DNA of 14,290 nucleotides, from NCBI GenBank assembly GCA_017116025.1, contig JAFITR010000024.1:1-14290 (forward strand), read 5' to 3'. Positions within the stretch are counted from its first letter, which is position 1. Each line of letters starts with the position of its first letter. This document shows, piece after piece, positions 1 to 5,954 of this stretch. The notes beneath the pieces were generated by a model, which was not told where the DNA came from, did not search any database, and worked only from the letters and a program-made list of their open reading frames with translations. The translations under genes and the position numbers were made by a program. Source of the stretch: Simkania negevensis (GTDB lineage: Bacteria; Chlamydiota; Chlamydiia; Chlamydiales; JAFITR01).

Positions 1-2
1 GT

Positions 3-1172
3 TTTTTATCTGAGGCAGTCTACAGAAAAGCTGTTGATAGCGCAGTTCATGGTCAGAGCCTTAAGAGTCGAGCCCTTTATGTGGCTTCCTTACTTGCTCA
101 TCTAACAGTAGTTACGTTGGAAGTGAGCTTGGGTATTCTTGCGTGGCTTGTGAGCCTACCTGCCAGCTGGTTGAAAGAAGGCAGGGCCTTTCGTAAATTT
201 TCGGAAGATTCTTTTTCTCTTTCTTTTCAGGCCCTTGTTAGAACACTTTCAAGCCTTGTAGGTATTTTTATGCCTCCCTCTTCTGTTGAACCTCATCCTC
301 CTGTTGAACCTACTGATATTCGTGAGATAAAAGATGAAAATATCCAGTTTGATGATGTGACTCGAGGAATTAGAGAGCTTGTCCGTACTTGCACTACCAC
401 GAGCAGTAGTGAAATTCACAAATGTTTGGGGAAAGTTTTTGTCATGTCAAATGAACTTCATCTGACAGAATCGAGAGATCGTCTTGAAAGAGAAGTGGTA
501 GAAGGCAAAAACTGTCACATAGGCTGTGCGGGTTGGTATAATTTTGATATCATCTGTTCTCGGAAATCAACCTATGGGATGATTTTTGATTATGATTCCC
601 AGAACAAAGTATTTATTGACTTGACGCTTGAAGTTTTAATGCTTTCTAGTGACCGTGAGGCGTTTGTAGAAACAATGAATGAGTTAATCCAAAGCAAAGA
701 AAAAAACATTCGCTACGATGACAATTTTGATGGCTATTCTAGTTTAGAGGCCCGTATTCGTGGGGAGCTTAATCGTGAGGGGAGTTGGTTATCTACAAAC
801 GAAAACTTTATGCATATGAAGTCCCTAGCTGAAAATGGAAAAGTCATAGCAGAAACAGTGAATCTTGCTCGTAGCAATGTTCTTCAAGTGCTTTCGGATT
901 TTCTAAGAGAAAAGGAATTAAGGGTTGATTCAGTATATCTAAGTAATATTCGAGTTTTTCTTTCAGAGGAAGATAAAAAAAGTTTTGTTACTAATTTGGG
1001 CCACGTTGTTATGGACGATACGCTTGTTGTAAACTGTCCAGAATTTACAGCTCAACAAGCAGGCAACAAGTGCTGGGCTGAGTGTAACCTTCGGCAGCAT
1101 GTTTGTTTGGGAAAAGAGTTGTCAAAAAATGGCAATGGATATTTTAAATATGAAGAAGCGGGTCAGGGCTGA
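3..1172 (+). CDS. 5'-truncated protein, LIC_10091-like (methyltransferase-fold) domain with N-terminal hydrophobic segment
   Basis: The reading frame is open without a stop back to base 3, and the 26 codons before the GTG at 81 encode ordinary protein sequence (SEAVYRKAVDSAVHG...). The gene therefore probably starts left of the window, and the GTG is an internal Val codon; 389 residues are visible. A hydrophobic stretch follows the GTG (VVTLEVSLGILAWLVSLP), a likely membrane segment or hairpin, then a Pro-rich linker (PPSSVEPHPPVEP). The C-terminal ~250 residues match, from memory, the order of motifs in the LIC_10091 family of SAM-methyltransferase-like proteins: a G-x-G-x-x-x-NF segment (CAGWYNFDII), a Y-G-M-I-F-D-Y-D 'acidic strand' block, GSWLSTNENF, and YLSNIRVFL in place of the family's F-Y-V-S-N-V-E-x-Y-L. 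No activity is established for that family, so catalysis is not claimed. It converges on and overlaps the amidohydrolase gene by 10 bases. Confidence 0.7.
   Translation, partial: FLSEAVYRKAVDSAVHGQSLKSRALYVASLLAHLTVVTLEVSLGILAWLVSLPASWLKEGRAFRKFSEDSFSLSFQALVRTLSSLVGIFMPPSSVEPHPPVEPTDIREIKDENIQFDDVTRGIRELVRTCTTTSSSEIHKCLGKVFVMSNELHLTESRDRLEREVVEGKNCHIGCAGWYNFDIICSRKSTYGMIFDYDSQNKVFIDLTLEVLMLSSDREAFVETMNELIQSKEKNIRYDDNFDGYSSLEARIRGELNREGSWLSTNENFMHMKSLAENGKVIAETVNLARSNVLQVLSDFLREKELRVDSVYLSNIRVFLSEEDKKSFVTNLGHVVMDDTLVVNCPEFTAQQAGNKCWAECNLRQHVCLGKELSKNGNGYFKYEEAGQG
1160..1171 (+). repeat. Left arm of 12-bp inverted repeat around the amidohydrolase gene
   Basis: GGGTCAGGGCTG occurs here on the plus strand and again in inverted orientation at 2062-2073. 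It covers the stop codons of both convergent genes. A 12-base match within about 1 kb is suggestive but could be chance. Confidence 0.4.
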
Positions 1173-1963
1173 TCCAAATTTTTTGACGAACTTAGGCCAG
1201 GTGAGAATAAGGACTCTTTCGGTTTATAAAAACTAACGGCATTTAAATAAAAAATTTTGTTTAACAGGTCGTCGTCGAAAATATCTCTAACTATTTGGAT
1301 ATCCCCATCAGAGAAAGGGCGTGGAGCTCGTGTCGAAGGGAGGTCCGTTCCAAACATCAAGGCATCTGGATTAATAGAGGCTATTTTTTTCAAAGCAGAA
1401 GCAACATCAAAGTCCACTCTTCCAAATCCAGTAGCCTTAACTTTGACCCCTTTTTCTACTAAAACAAGCAGCTCGGGAAGTCCTTTTTGAGACAAACCTA
1501 AATGATCAATACTCACTGCAAGTAACCTGAGGAGAGTAGGAGATAGGTCAAACAAATCGTTTGAATCAACATAAAGTTCAACGTGCCAACCTACGACTTC
1601 ATGTACTCTCTTTGCAAAGCTTTCGAGGTTTTTCACTCCTTCTGATCCGCCTCTTTTGAAATTAAAACGGATTGCTCGTACACCAGCAGTATGGTAGCGA
1701 ATCAGTTCCTTGTCAGGAACTGAATCAGGTAGCTGTGTAACGCCCACAAAAGAAGGACCTAATTTACGTAAAGCTGCTAAAAGGTATGTCTGATCAAAAG
1801 CTTGAAAAGAACCAGAAACAATTGCTCCACCGACAATATTTAAATGCTTGGTTTTCATGAGATAATCTTTCGTAGTAAATAGAGGAGGAAGATATGAGTG
1901 GTTAGAAACCAATGGAAACTTAGAATCGATGATGTGGAAATGACTATCAAAAACGGTTAACAT
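1163..1963 (-). CDS. Amidohydrolase-2 family TIM-barrel metal-dependent hydrolase
   Basis: The 266-aa product belongs to the amidohydrolase-2 / predicted TIM-barrel hydrolase group (2-pyrone-4,6-dicarboxylate lactonase-like), whose members hydrolyse lactones, amides or decarboxylate small acids in the cytoplasm. Visible signatures are the N-terminal H-x-H metal motif at His8/His10 (FDSHFHIID), His127 on a strand end (GWHVELYV), His154 (IDHLGLSQ), a Lys-rich strand (VKVKATGF) and the C-terminal catalytic Asp207 in MFGTDLPSTRAPRPF, which is very typical of the family. The frame extends upstream to 2011, but the ATG at 1963 is preferred: it has an AGGTGG Shine-Dalgarno about six bases upstream, and the protein then begins right at the conserved first strand. 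The substrate cannot be assigned. The tail overlaps the convergent left-edge gene. Its start lies about 85 bases beyond a hairpin that closes the upstream hydrolase gene. Confidence 0.9.
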   Translation of the reverse strand: MLTVFDSHFHIIDSKFPLVSNHSYLPPLFTTKDYLMKTKHLNIVGGAIVSGSFQAFDQTYLLAALRKLGPSFVGVTQLPDSVPDKELIRYHTAGVRAIRFNFKRGGSEGVKNLESFAKRVHEVVGWHVELYVDSNDLFDLSPTLLRLLAVSIDHLGLSQKGLPELLVLVEKGVKVKATGFGRVDFDVASALKKIASINPDALMFGTDLPSTRAPRPFSDGDIQIVRDIFDDDLLNKIFYLNAVSFYKPKESLFSPGLSSSKNLDQP

Positions 1964-2047
1964 GATTGAACCACCTATTGGGGGCAGACCTGTACTGGAG
2001 CTCGGGGTCAAAGAGCAAATAAAGATAAAAGCCGCGGAGCGGTGAAA

Positions 2048-2067
2048 GGGTTGCAGACTTGCAGCCC
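2048..2067 (-). terminator. Hairpin after the alpha/beta hydrolase gene, probable terminator or dispersed repeat
   Basis: An 8-bp stem (GGGCTGCA with TGCAACCC, one G-U type pair) closes a 4-base loop about 12 bases after the stop codon at 2080, and on the minus strand it is followed by TTTC. The T tract is short, so termination would be inefficient. A second layer of symmetry (TGACCCC at 2068-2074 with GGGGTCA at 2005-2011) surrounds it. This is more than a plain terminator needs and suggests that 2005-2076 may be a repeat unit. Confidence 0.45.
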
Positions 2068-2073
2068 TGACCC
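2062..2073 (-). repeat. Right arm of 12-bp inverted repeat around the amidohydrolase gene
   Basis: This is the inverted partner of 1160-1171 (GGGTCAGGGCTG on the minus strand). It overlaps the 3' arm of the hairpin at 2048-2067 and lies just downstream of the alpha/beta hydrolase stop codon. Confidence 0.4.
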
Positions 2074-2079
2074 CCTAAC

Positions 2080-2937
2080 TCAGTTATCGTTCTTTGTCGA
2101 ACTGCATCGCACCTGGGACACCATAGAAACAATCTCGACTGCAACCAATGCAGGTTTATCAGTCATGACAAAATGGCCGCTATCGTTCGCTATCACCATT
2201 TTGCGGTTAGCAGCTGATTGCACAAATTCTTTATGAGTATGCTTCCACGCAGTAGTATCTTCCACTGCTTCAAAAGGCGGCTTTTCAGCTACGATATCGA
2301 TAATCGGTATAGCCGTTGGGAACTGCACTTTGCGCATAGTGTGAACGGTTGCTTCGAAAGCGTCGAGTACTCGAATCAGATTTGGATTCTCGTTCTGGAT
2401 TGTTTCTCGATTCTTTGTATAATCTTTCATTATTTGATTGAGTCGAAGATCAGTGGTAAATGGAGCCAGATTCGCATCAATCAAAACGATGCCGCCGACT
2501 TGTTCCGGGTTGCGAGCGGCAAATAAAGCGGCGAGAAATCCACCATATGAATGAGCGACGAACACGAGTTGGCCGTTGATTTTGAGCTGTTTTAAACCCT
2601 GTTCCAGAGCCTCAACTTCCTTTGTAATATCGTAAGGGGCAGAGTTTGCTTGGCTTTTTCCATAACCAGACCTGTCATACGTAATCGTTGTCGCTCCAGT
2701 TTGACTACTTACTGCTTTACTTAAAGTGAGCCAGACGGAGGAATCGCTTCCACCACCTGCCTCAAAGATAATAGTCGGGACACATCCGCATCCAGATGTA
2801 ATGTTAAAATTAAGCGAGTAACCTCCGACATCCACCAGTTCGCTTTGAACCGAGAAATTTGCCGTAGCAATCACATCACTGAAACAGATCGATGTTATGG
2901 ACAGCATTATTAGTGTTAGAATTGTCTTCAGGCGCAT
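2080..2937 (-). CDS. Exported alpha/beta-fold hydrolase
   Basis: This 285-aa protein has a Sec signal peptide (MRLKTILTLIMLSITSICFS, likely cleaved around residues 20-26) followed by a complete alpha/beta hydrolase domain, so it should act in the periplasm or outside the cell. Visible elements are the oxyanion-hole strand (IIFEAGGGSDSSVW), an arginine turn TYDRSGYGKS, the nucleophile elbow VAHSYGG with Ser130, and the catalytic His255 in NDSGHFVMTDKP. The acid residue is probably in the strand region around 214-223 (PIIDIVAEKPPFE) but cannot be fixed. Three Cys residues near positions 50-52 and 278 could form disulfides, in keeping with export. The first residue of the elbow motif is Ala rather than Gly, a common variant. 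The ATG at 2937 directly precedes the signal peptide but lacks a clear Shine-Dalgarno. The substrate is unknown; esterase, lipase or peptidase are all possible. Confidence 0.9.
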   Translation of the reverse strand: MRLKTILTLIMLSITSICFSDVIATANFSVQSELVDVGGYSLNFNITSGCGCVPTIIFEAGGGSDSSVWLTLSKAVSSQTGATTITYDRSGYGKSQANSAPYDITKEVEALEQGLKQLKINGQLVFVAHSYGGFLAALFAARNPEQVGGIVLIDANLAPFTTDLRLNQIMKDYTKNRETIQNENPNLIRVLDAFEATVHTMRKVQFPTAIPIIDIVAEKPPFEAVEDTTAWKHTHKEFVQSAANRKMVIANDSGHFVMTDKPALVAVEIVSMVSQVRCSSTKNDN

Positions 2938-2963
2938 CGTTATTCGACCCAGATGGCATCACT

Positions 2964-2980
2964 GATTGTTGTTCACAATC
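2964..2980. promoter_or_regulatory. Small inverted repeat upstream of the alpha/beta hydrolase, possible operator
   Basis: GATTGT and ACAATC are perfect inverted 6-mers around TGTTC, ending 27 bases before the ATG at 2937. The size and position would suit a dimeric repressor site or a 5'-UTR hairpin. No recognisable -10/-35 pair could be placed with confidence. Confidence 0.25.
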
Positions 2981-3100
2981 GCACACCAATAAATAATGTT
3001 CAACGTGAATTCGACGTAAACTTACTACATGATTTCTAACAATTTACGTTCTTCGTCTCGCAAATTCAAAGAGAGTTTATTCTTTTGAAAAGTGTAAAAT

Positions 3101-3265
3101 AGGGACAGCAGGGACAGATAGGGACAACAAAGACGGCCATTCTTTTTTGTGCTCTTGTTGTTGCGCTTTTCACCGTTGATTCTCAACGAGCAACATCAAA
3201 GACCGAAACTACAAAACCGACAAAAATGGACAGCACTTCTGTTGTCCTTGCTGTCCCTTGTCCCT
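3101..3265. repeat. MITE-like element with GGGACA terminal inverted repeats
   Basis: The left arm (3101-3128) contains three GGGACA units and ends in GGGACAAC. The right arm (3241-3265), read on the opposite strand, has AGGGACA, AGGGACAG and AGGACAAC, so the two arms are imperfect inverted repeats of 28 and 25 bases enclosing about 112 bases. The inner part has its own hairpin (CGTTGA-TTC-TCAACG, 3174-3188) and no ORF. 'AAATAGGGACAG' is a phrase I remember from the edges of REP/transposase-associated repeats in other bacteria. A non-autonomous mobile repeat is the best reading, but copy number cannot be seen from one window. Confidence 0.5.
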
Positions 3266-3316
3266 AAGGATCTCTGAATAGTTGCCGTTTTGATGCCTTT
3301 CGGCATAAGTGGTTCC

Positions 3317-3366
3317 CTTGATAGAGAAAACACTATTTGATGGCCGATCAGTGGAAAACTATCAAG
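3317..3366. other. Compound 50-nt stem-loop
   Basis: A perfect 8-bp outer stem (CTTGATAG at 3317-3324, CTATCAAG at 3359-3366) encloses an A-rich internal loop (AGAAAA / GAAAA), a CAC/GTG stem, a small bulge and a TGAT/ATCA stem with a GGCCG loop. On the plus strand it is followed by TTGTTTTC, so it could be a terminator, but several nested pairings are better explained by a structured RNA element or a second small repeat. Confidence 0.4.
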
Positions 3367-3481
3367 TTGTTTTCAAAGAAAGGCCTAGCTTGTCTTATGG
3401 TATAGTAATTGGAGAGTCAATTACAATAGTTGTTGAATTTAAATGTGTTGTATAAAAACAACTGAATTATATAAAAATAAC

Positions 3482-3510
3482 TTGTTTTTTATTATTATTT
3501 AAAATAAAAT
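3482..3510 (+). promoter_or_regulatory. Sigma-70-like promoter candidate for the methyltransferase
   Basis: TTGTTT (3482-3487) and TAAAAT (3505-3510) are spaced by 17 bases, about 135 bases before the methyltransferase ATG. An alternative is TTGTAT (3448-3453) with TATAAA (3470-3475) at 16 bases. The whole stretch is AT-rich, so such matches are expected by chance and the call is weak. Confidence 0.3.
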
Positions 3511-3565
3511 TAATCGCTCTTACCAAGTAATTGTTGGATATTTGAATCTTTTCTTTAGGGAGAAA

Positions 3566-3610
3566 ATGCGAGATAGCCCTGGTAGGTGGAGAGGTGTGGT
3601 AACTGAGTAA
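3566..3610 (+). other. Possible 14-codon leader ORF
   Basis: ATG at 3566 preceded closely by AGGGAG opens a 14-residue frame (MRDSPGRWRGVVTE) ending in TAA at 3608, 37 bases before the methyltransferase start. It is too short to call on its own. The codons (AGA, AGG, CGA) are not optimised, and the spacing from the ribosome site is short. Confidence 0.2.
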
Positions 3611-3647
3611 GCTGGAGAAACAACTATTGACAAGTTAGGAGTTGATT

Positions 3648-4532
3648 ATGGGTATGTTTTTTTGCAAAGTGAAAAAATCCATTCGGAATTGTAGTTTTCT
3701 ATTTTTTTTTGTAGCCTATAGTTGGAGTGCAGTAGCGAATCCTGTTGTAGATATGTACAGTACTGTTGATTGGGGATCTTTTTCAATTTTTTCTGGTGGA
3801 TTTATTAATTTTGGTTATTGGAAGGACATTCCTTTGAAAAATGGGATAGCGATTACAGAAAAAGAACGTACCGCAAGTTCTGTGGCGTTATACGATCTAA
3901 TAACGGATTTGGGCAAAATTAAGCCTACAGACCATGTGCTAGAAGTGGGGTGTGGTAGGGGATATGGAGTTTTAAGAACTTATGATAGGTTTCATCCTGC
4001 AAAATTAGATGGAATAGATATTACTCCTCAGCAGATAGAAAAAGTGCAATTGCTGCATCGTGATTTTTTGCAGAAAAATGCTTCTGTAAATTTCTCCGTT
4101 GCTTCTGCAGAGGCAAGCAAATTTCCTGATCATAGTTTCGACAAGATTTATACGGTAGAGGCCGCTCAGCATTTTCCTTCTATGCCAGCTTTTGCTTTGG
4201 AGGCGGCTAGGATTTTAAAGCCTGGAGGTCGGTTGGTTTTTACAGCTCATTTTTCTACAAGCCCGGATGGTTATCAAGAGGTGCGAAAACGCATACCTTC
4301 TCTGGATCAAGGGATTGATCGAATGATTCCAATACAAATGGTAAGATCTGCATTTGCTGATGCCGGATTTAAAGAGAAAGACTTCTTCTCCATTTCAGAC
4401 GATGTCTTTGAAGGATTCGAAAAGTGGGTGACTGGGGTTGGTCCTGAAAATGAGTGGACCCATGATGTTTATCGTCTATATAAAGAGGGACATCTTGGTT
4501 ACTATGTTTTGGTGTTAGAGCTTGGTAGTTAA
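3648..4532 (+). CDS. Class I SAM-dependent methyltransferase with Sec signal peptide
   Basis: The 294-aa protein has a complete Rossmann-type methyltransferase domain. Motif I VLEVGCGRGYG (97-107) binds SAM, GIDIT (122-126) carries the acidic residue that contacts the SAM ribose, VASAEASKFPDHSFDKIYTVEAAQHF spans motifs II-III in two overlapping blocks, and LKPGGRLVF (190-198) is the usual post-motif. The FINFGYW segment (52-58) before the domain resembles small-molecule methyltransferases of the sterol/tocopherol/polyketide group. The N-terminus is unusual: a basic stretch (KVKKSIRN), a 15-residue hydrophobic core (CSFLFFFVAYSWSA) and an A-V-A cleavage site, predicting export. The start is placed at ATG 3648, six bases after AGGAG (3637-3641); the TTG at 3642 abuts the ribosome site and is unlikely. 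The gene converges on the minus-strand membrane protein with a 13-base gap and no visible terminator. The substrate is unknown. Confidence 0.88.
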   Translation: MGMFFCKVKKSIRNCSFLFFFVAYSWSAVANPVVDMYSTVDWGSFSIFSGGFINFGYWKDIPLKNGIAITEKERTASSVALYDLITDLGKIKPTDHVLEVGCGRGYGVLRTYDRFHPAKLDGIDITPQQIEKVQLLHRDFLQKNASVNFSVASAEASKFPDHSFDKIYTVEAAQHFPSMPAFALEAARILKPGGRLVFTAHFSTSPDGYQEVRKRIPSLDQGIDRMIPIQMVRSAFADAGFKEKDFFSISDDVFEGFEKWVTGVGPENEWTHDVYRLYKEGHLGYYVLVLELGS

Positions 4533-4545
4533 TTGATTTGGCTTG

Positions 4546-5166
4546 TCATGAAGACTTGTTAGTTGGCTTGTTACCAATATCGTTCCGATCAACAATTCTA
4601 AAAAGAGCTTCGATTTTTTTTGATTGTTTTCGGATTCCTAGAATAGTTAGAAAGAAGCATATGACCATGATAGCCAAGTTGATATATATCCAGAACGAGC
4701 TATACCTAATTAGCCATAATGATAGTAATAAGCTTATAACAGCATAGAGAGCGAACAAGCTCACCGAATAGAAAAAAAAAGTTATGCTTGTTACAGGGGT
4801 AGATTTAAGCCAATTACTCATGCGAGAACGACTTTGTGGTAACCAAGGATATTTCTGTTCCATTGAAACCTCTTCCACCGCTATGGCGCTTAGTAATGTA
4901 TGGTACAGCAAAATATCAAGAGCCCAAATAACAGTAATGCCAATAACCCCAAACACACACACTACAGCGGCAGTTATCAGGGGACTAAGTGGAAGTCCTT
5001 CTTCGTATCTCGATAGAATATAACCAACAGCGATGAGGGTCGCAATGAGCCATGAAGAAGCAATAGTTCGGTATCTAAATTGTCTGTCATCGAAATAATG
5101 TTCGTTTTTATTAAGGTCAGCGTATATTTTATACAATAATTTTTTTTCTTCTAAATCCTTGTCCAC
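4546..5166 (-). CDS. Four-TM membrane protein of unknown function
   Basis: I do not recognise this 206-aa protein with confidence. It has a charged, helical N-terminal region (about residues 1-33, ADLNKNEHYFDDRQFRYRT), two close membrane helices (about 34-52 and 62-86), a cytoplasmic or periplasmic loop containing EQKYPWLPQSRSRMSNWLK, two further helices (about 126-152 and 158-178) and a basic tail. A soluble helix followed by 'YRTIASSW' and paired helices recalls small bacterial membrane proteins of the SLATT/RipA kind, but this is only a visual resemblance. The start is GTG (5164-5166), preceded by AAGG about 12 bases upstream; there is no ATG before residue 102. It is the last gene of the minus-strand series, 66 bases after the second exported paralog. 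Confidence 0.75.
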   Translation of the reverse strand: MDKDLEEKKLLYKIYADLNKNEHYFDDRQFRYRTIASSWLIATLIAVGYILSRYEEGLPLSPLITAAVVCVFGVIGITVIWALDILLYHTLLSAIAVEEVSMEQKYPWLPQSRSRMSNWLKSTPVTSITFFFYSVSLFALYAVISLLLSLWLIRYSSFWIYINLAIMVICFFLTILGIRKQSKKIEALFRIVDRNDIGNKPTNKSS

Positions 5167-5232
5167 GAATCTTGGCCTTATAAATATATTCCTAATTTGT
5201 CGATTTCTTGGCAGTTATTCTCGCTGAAGACC

Positions 5233-5901
5233 TCATTGAAAATTTTCCCTCAGCCTCTTCGGAAAATCCAATATTTTCTGAAGAATATGAGGCTTCGTAC
5301 GTGACAAAGTTTGCGAAGTCGGCGGAGAATTCTTCTCGGGAAAACTCTTCAGCGGAAATAGCTGATGTGAGTTTAACACTAATTGTTCTGCGTGTTCATA
5401 TGTTTCGGAATGTAGTCGTTTCAAACGGACTTCTCCGGGCTCATCAGTTGAATAGAGAATTTTCCCGTTTACGTTTAAAGCAGATGAAACATTAGGCTCA
5501 GTGATCATTTGATTATTTGGGCCTATAAAAGATAGATAAAGCGCAATCTGTCTTTCGGTCATAGGGTATGTCTCTAGGTAGGGTCGAAGTTGTTCATCGT
5601 CGTTGATGATTGACAGACATTTTTGCATGCTTTTTACAAAAAGCTCTCGCGCTTCATCAACTCCTAATATTTGGTTCCCCATGAAGGAAAGGCTGACTTC
5701 TTTCACATGAGTCATTAAGGCTCCACCACTTCCATATAATTCGATGTTGTATTCGCGTTTCATCTCTCTGGAAATTTTATTTATGTCTTTATCAAGTAAT
5801 TTAATGTATGGGCTATCAGGTGATTTGGAACGTGGTCCTCCGGCATAGAGAATGTTTGTGAATAGAAATAAAAAAACGGCGATAACTGTGATAATTTTCA
5901 T
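5233..5901 (-). CDS. Small exported protein, tandem paralog 2
   Basis: This 222-aa protein has a signal peptide (hydrophobic core VIAVFLFLFTNILYA, cleavage expected after Ala20) and no lipobox Cys, so it should be a soluble periplasmic or secreted protein. It is a close copy of its upstream neighbour over the whole length: blocks such as DINKISREMKREYNIELYG, KSMQKCLSIINDDEQ, MITEPNVSS and LHSETYEHAEQLVL are identical or nearly so. The domain is alpha/beta-like with a Pro/Ser-rich, basic C-terminal tail (KPHILQKILDFPKRLREN). No catalytic motif is evident. It stops with TGA at 5233 where the paralog continues for seven more residues. The ATG at 5901 has AAGGTG just upstream, 53 bases after the end of paralog 1. 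The function is unknown; an accessory or immunity role next to the Rhs gene is a hypothesis. Confidence 0.85.
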   Translation of the reverse strand: MKIITVIAVFLFLFTNILYAGGPRSKSPDSPYIKLLDKDINKISREMKREYNIELYGSGGALMTHVKEVSLSFMGNQILGVDEARELFVKSMQKCLSIINDDEQLRPYLETYPMTERQIALYLSFIGPNNQMITEPNVSSALNVNGKILYSTDEPGEVRLKRLHSETYEHAEQLVLNSHQLFPLKSFPEKNSPPTSQTLSRTKPHILQKILDFPKRLRENFQ

Positions 5902-5954
5902 TTCACCTTTGCGGCTTTCGTGTTCAAAATTTTTAGCAAAGAGCTGATGTGAGT

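Larger units (their letters stand above)
2938..3647. other. 710-bp intergenic region with repeats, hairpins and promoter-like sequence
   Basis: No convincing protein-coding gene is present here. From left to right it holds a small palindrome (2964-2980), a GGGACA-based inverted-repeat element (3101-3265), a short hairpin ATGCC-TTTC-GGCAT (3293-3306), a longer compound hairpin (3317-3366), very AT-rich sequence (3420-3540) and a possible leader ORF (3566-3610). The region separates the divergent alpha/beta hydrolase (minus) and methyltransferase (plus) genes, so it must also contain the promoters of both. Confidence 0.7.

Noticed and set aside
1964..2011. N-terminal extension of the amidohydrolase (MTPSSSTGLPPIGGSI)
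   Set aside because: No ribosome site for the upstream start; a good AGGTGG precedes the ATG at 1963, which begins right at the conserved metal-binding strand.
1947..2144. 65-aa minus-strand frame joining the end of the alpha/beta hydrolase to the amidohydrolase leader
   Set aside because: It crosses the hairpin and the two real genes in another frame, and the product lacks any family pattern.
3340..3405. 22-codon ORF (MADQWKTIKLFSKKG...) considered as a transposase remnant
   Set aside because: The resemblance is too short and vague, there is no ribosome site, and the sequence forms one arm and the loop of the compound hairpin.
2938..3647. tRNA or riboswitch in the long spacer
   Set aside because: No cloverleaf with a GTTCGA-type T arm and no known riboswitch consensus (SAM box checked because of the downstream methyltransferase) could be found.
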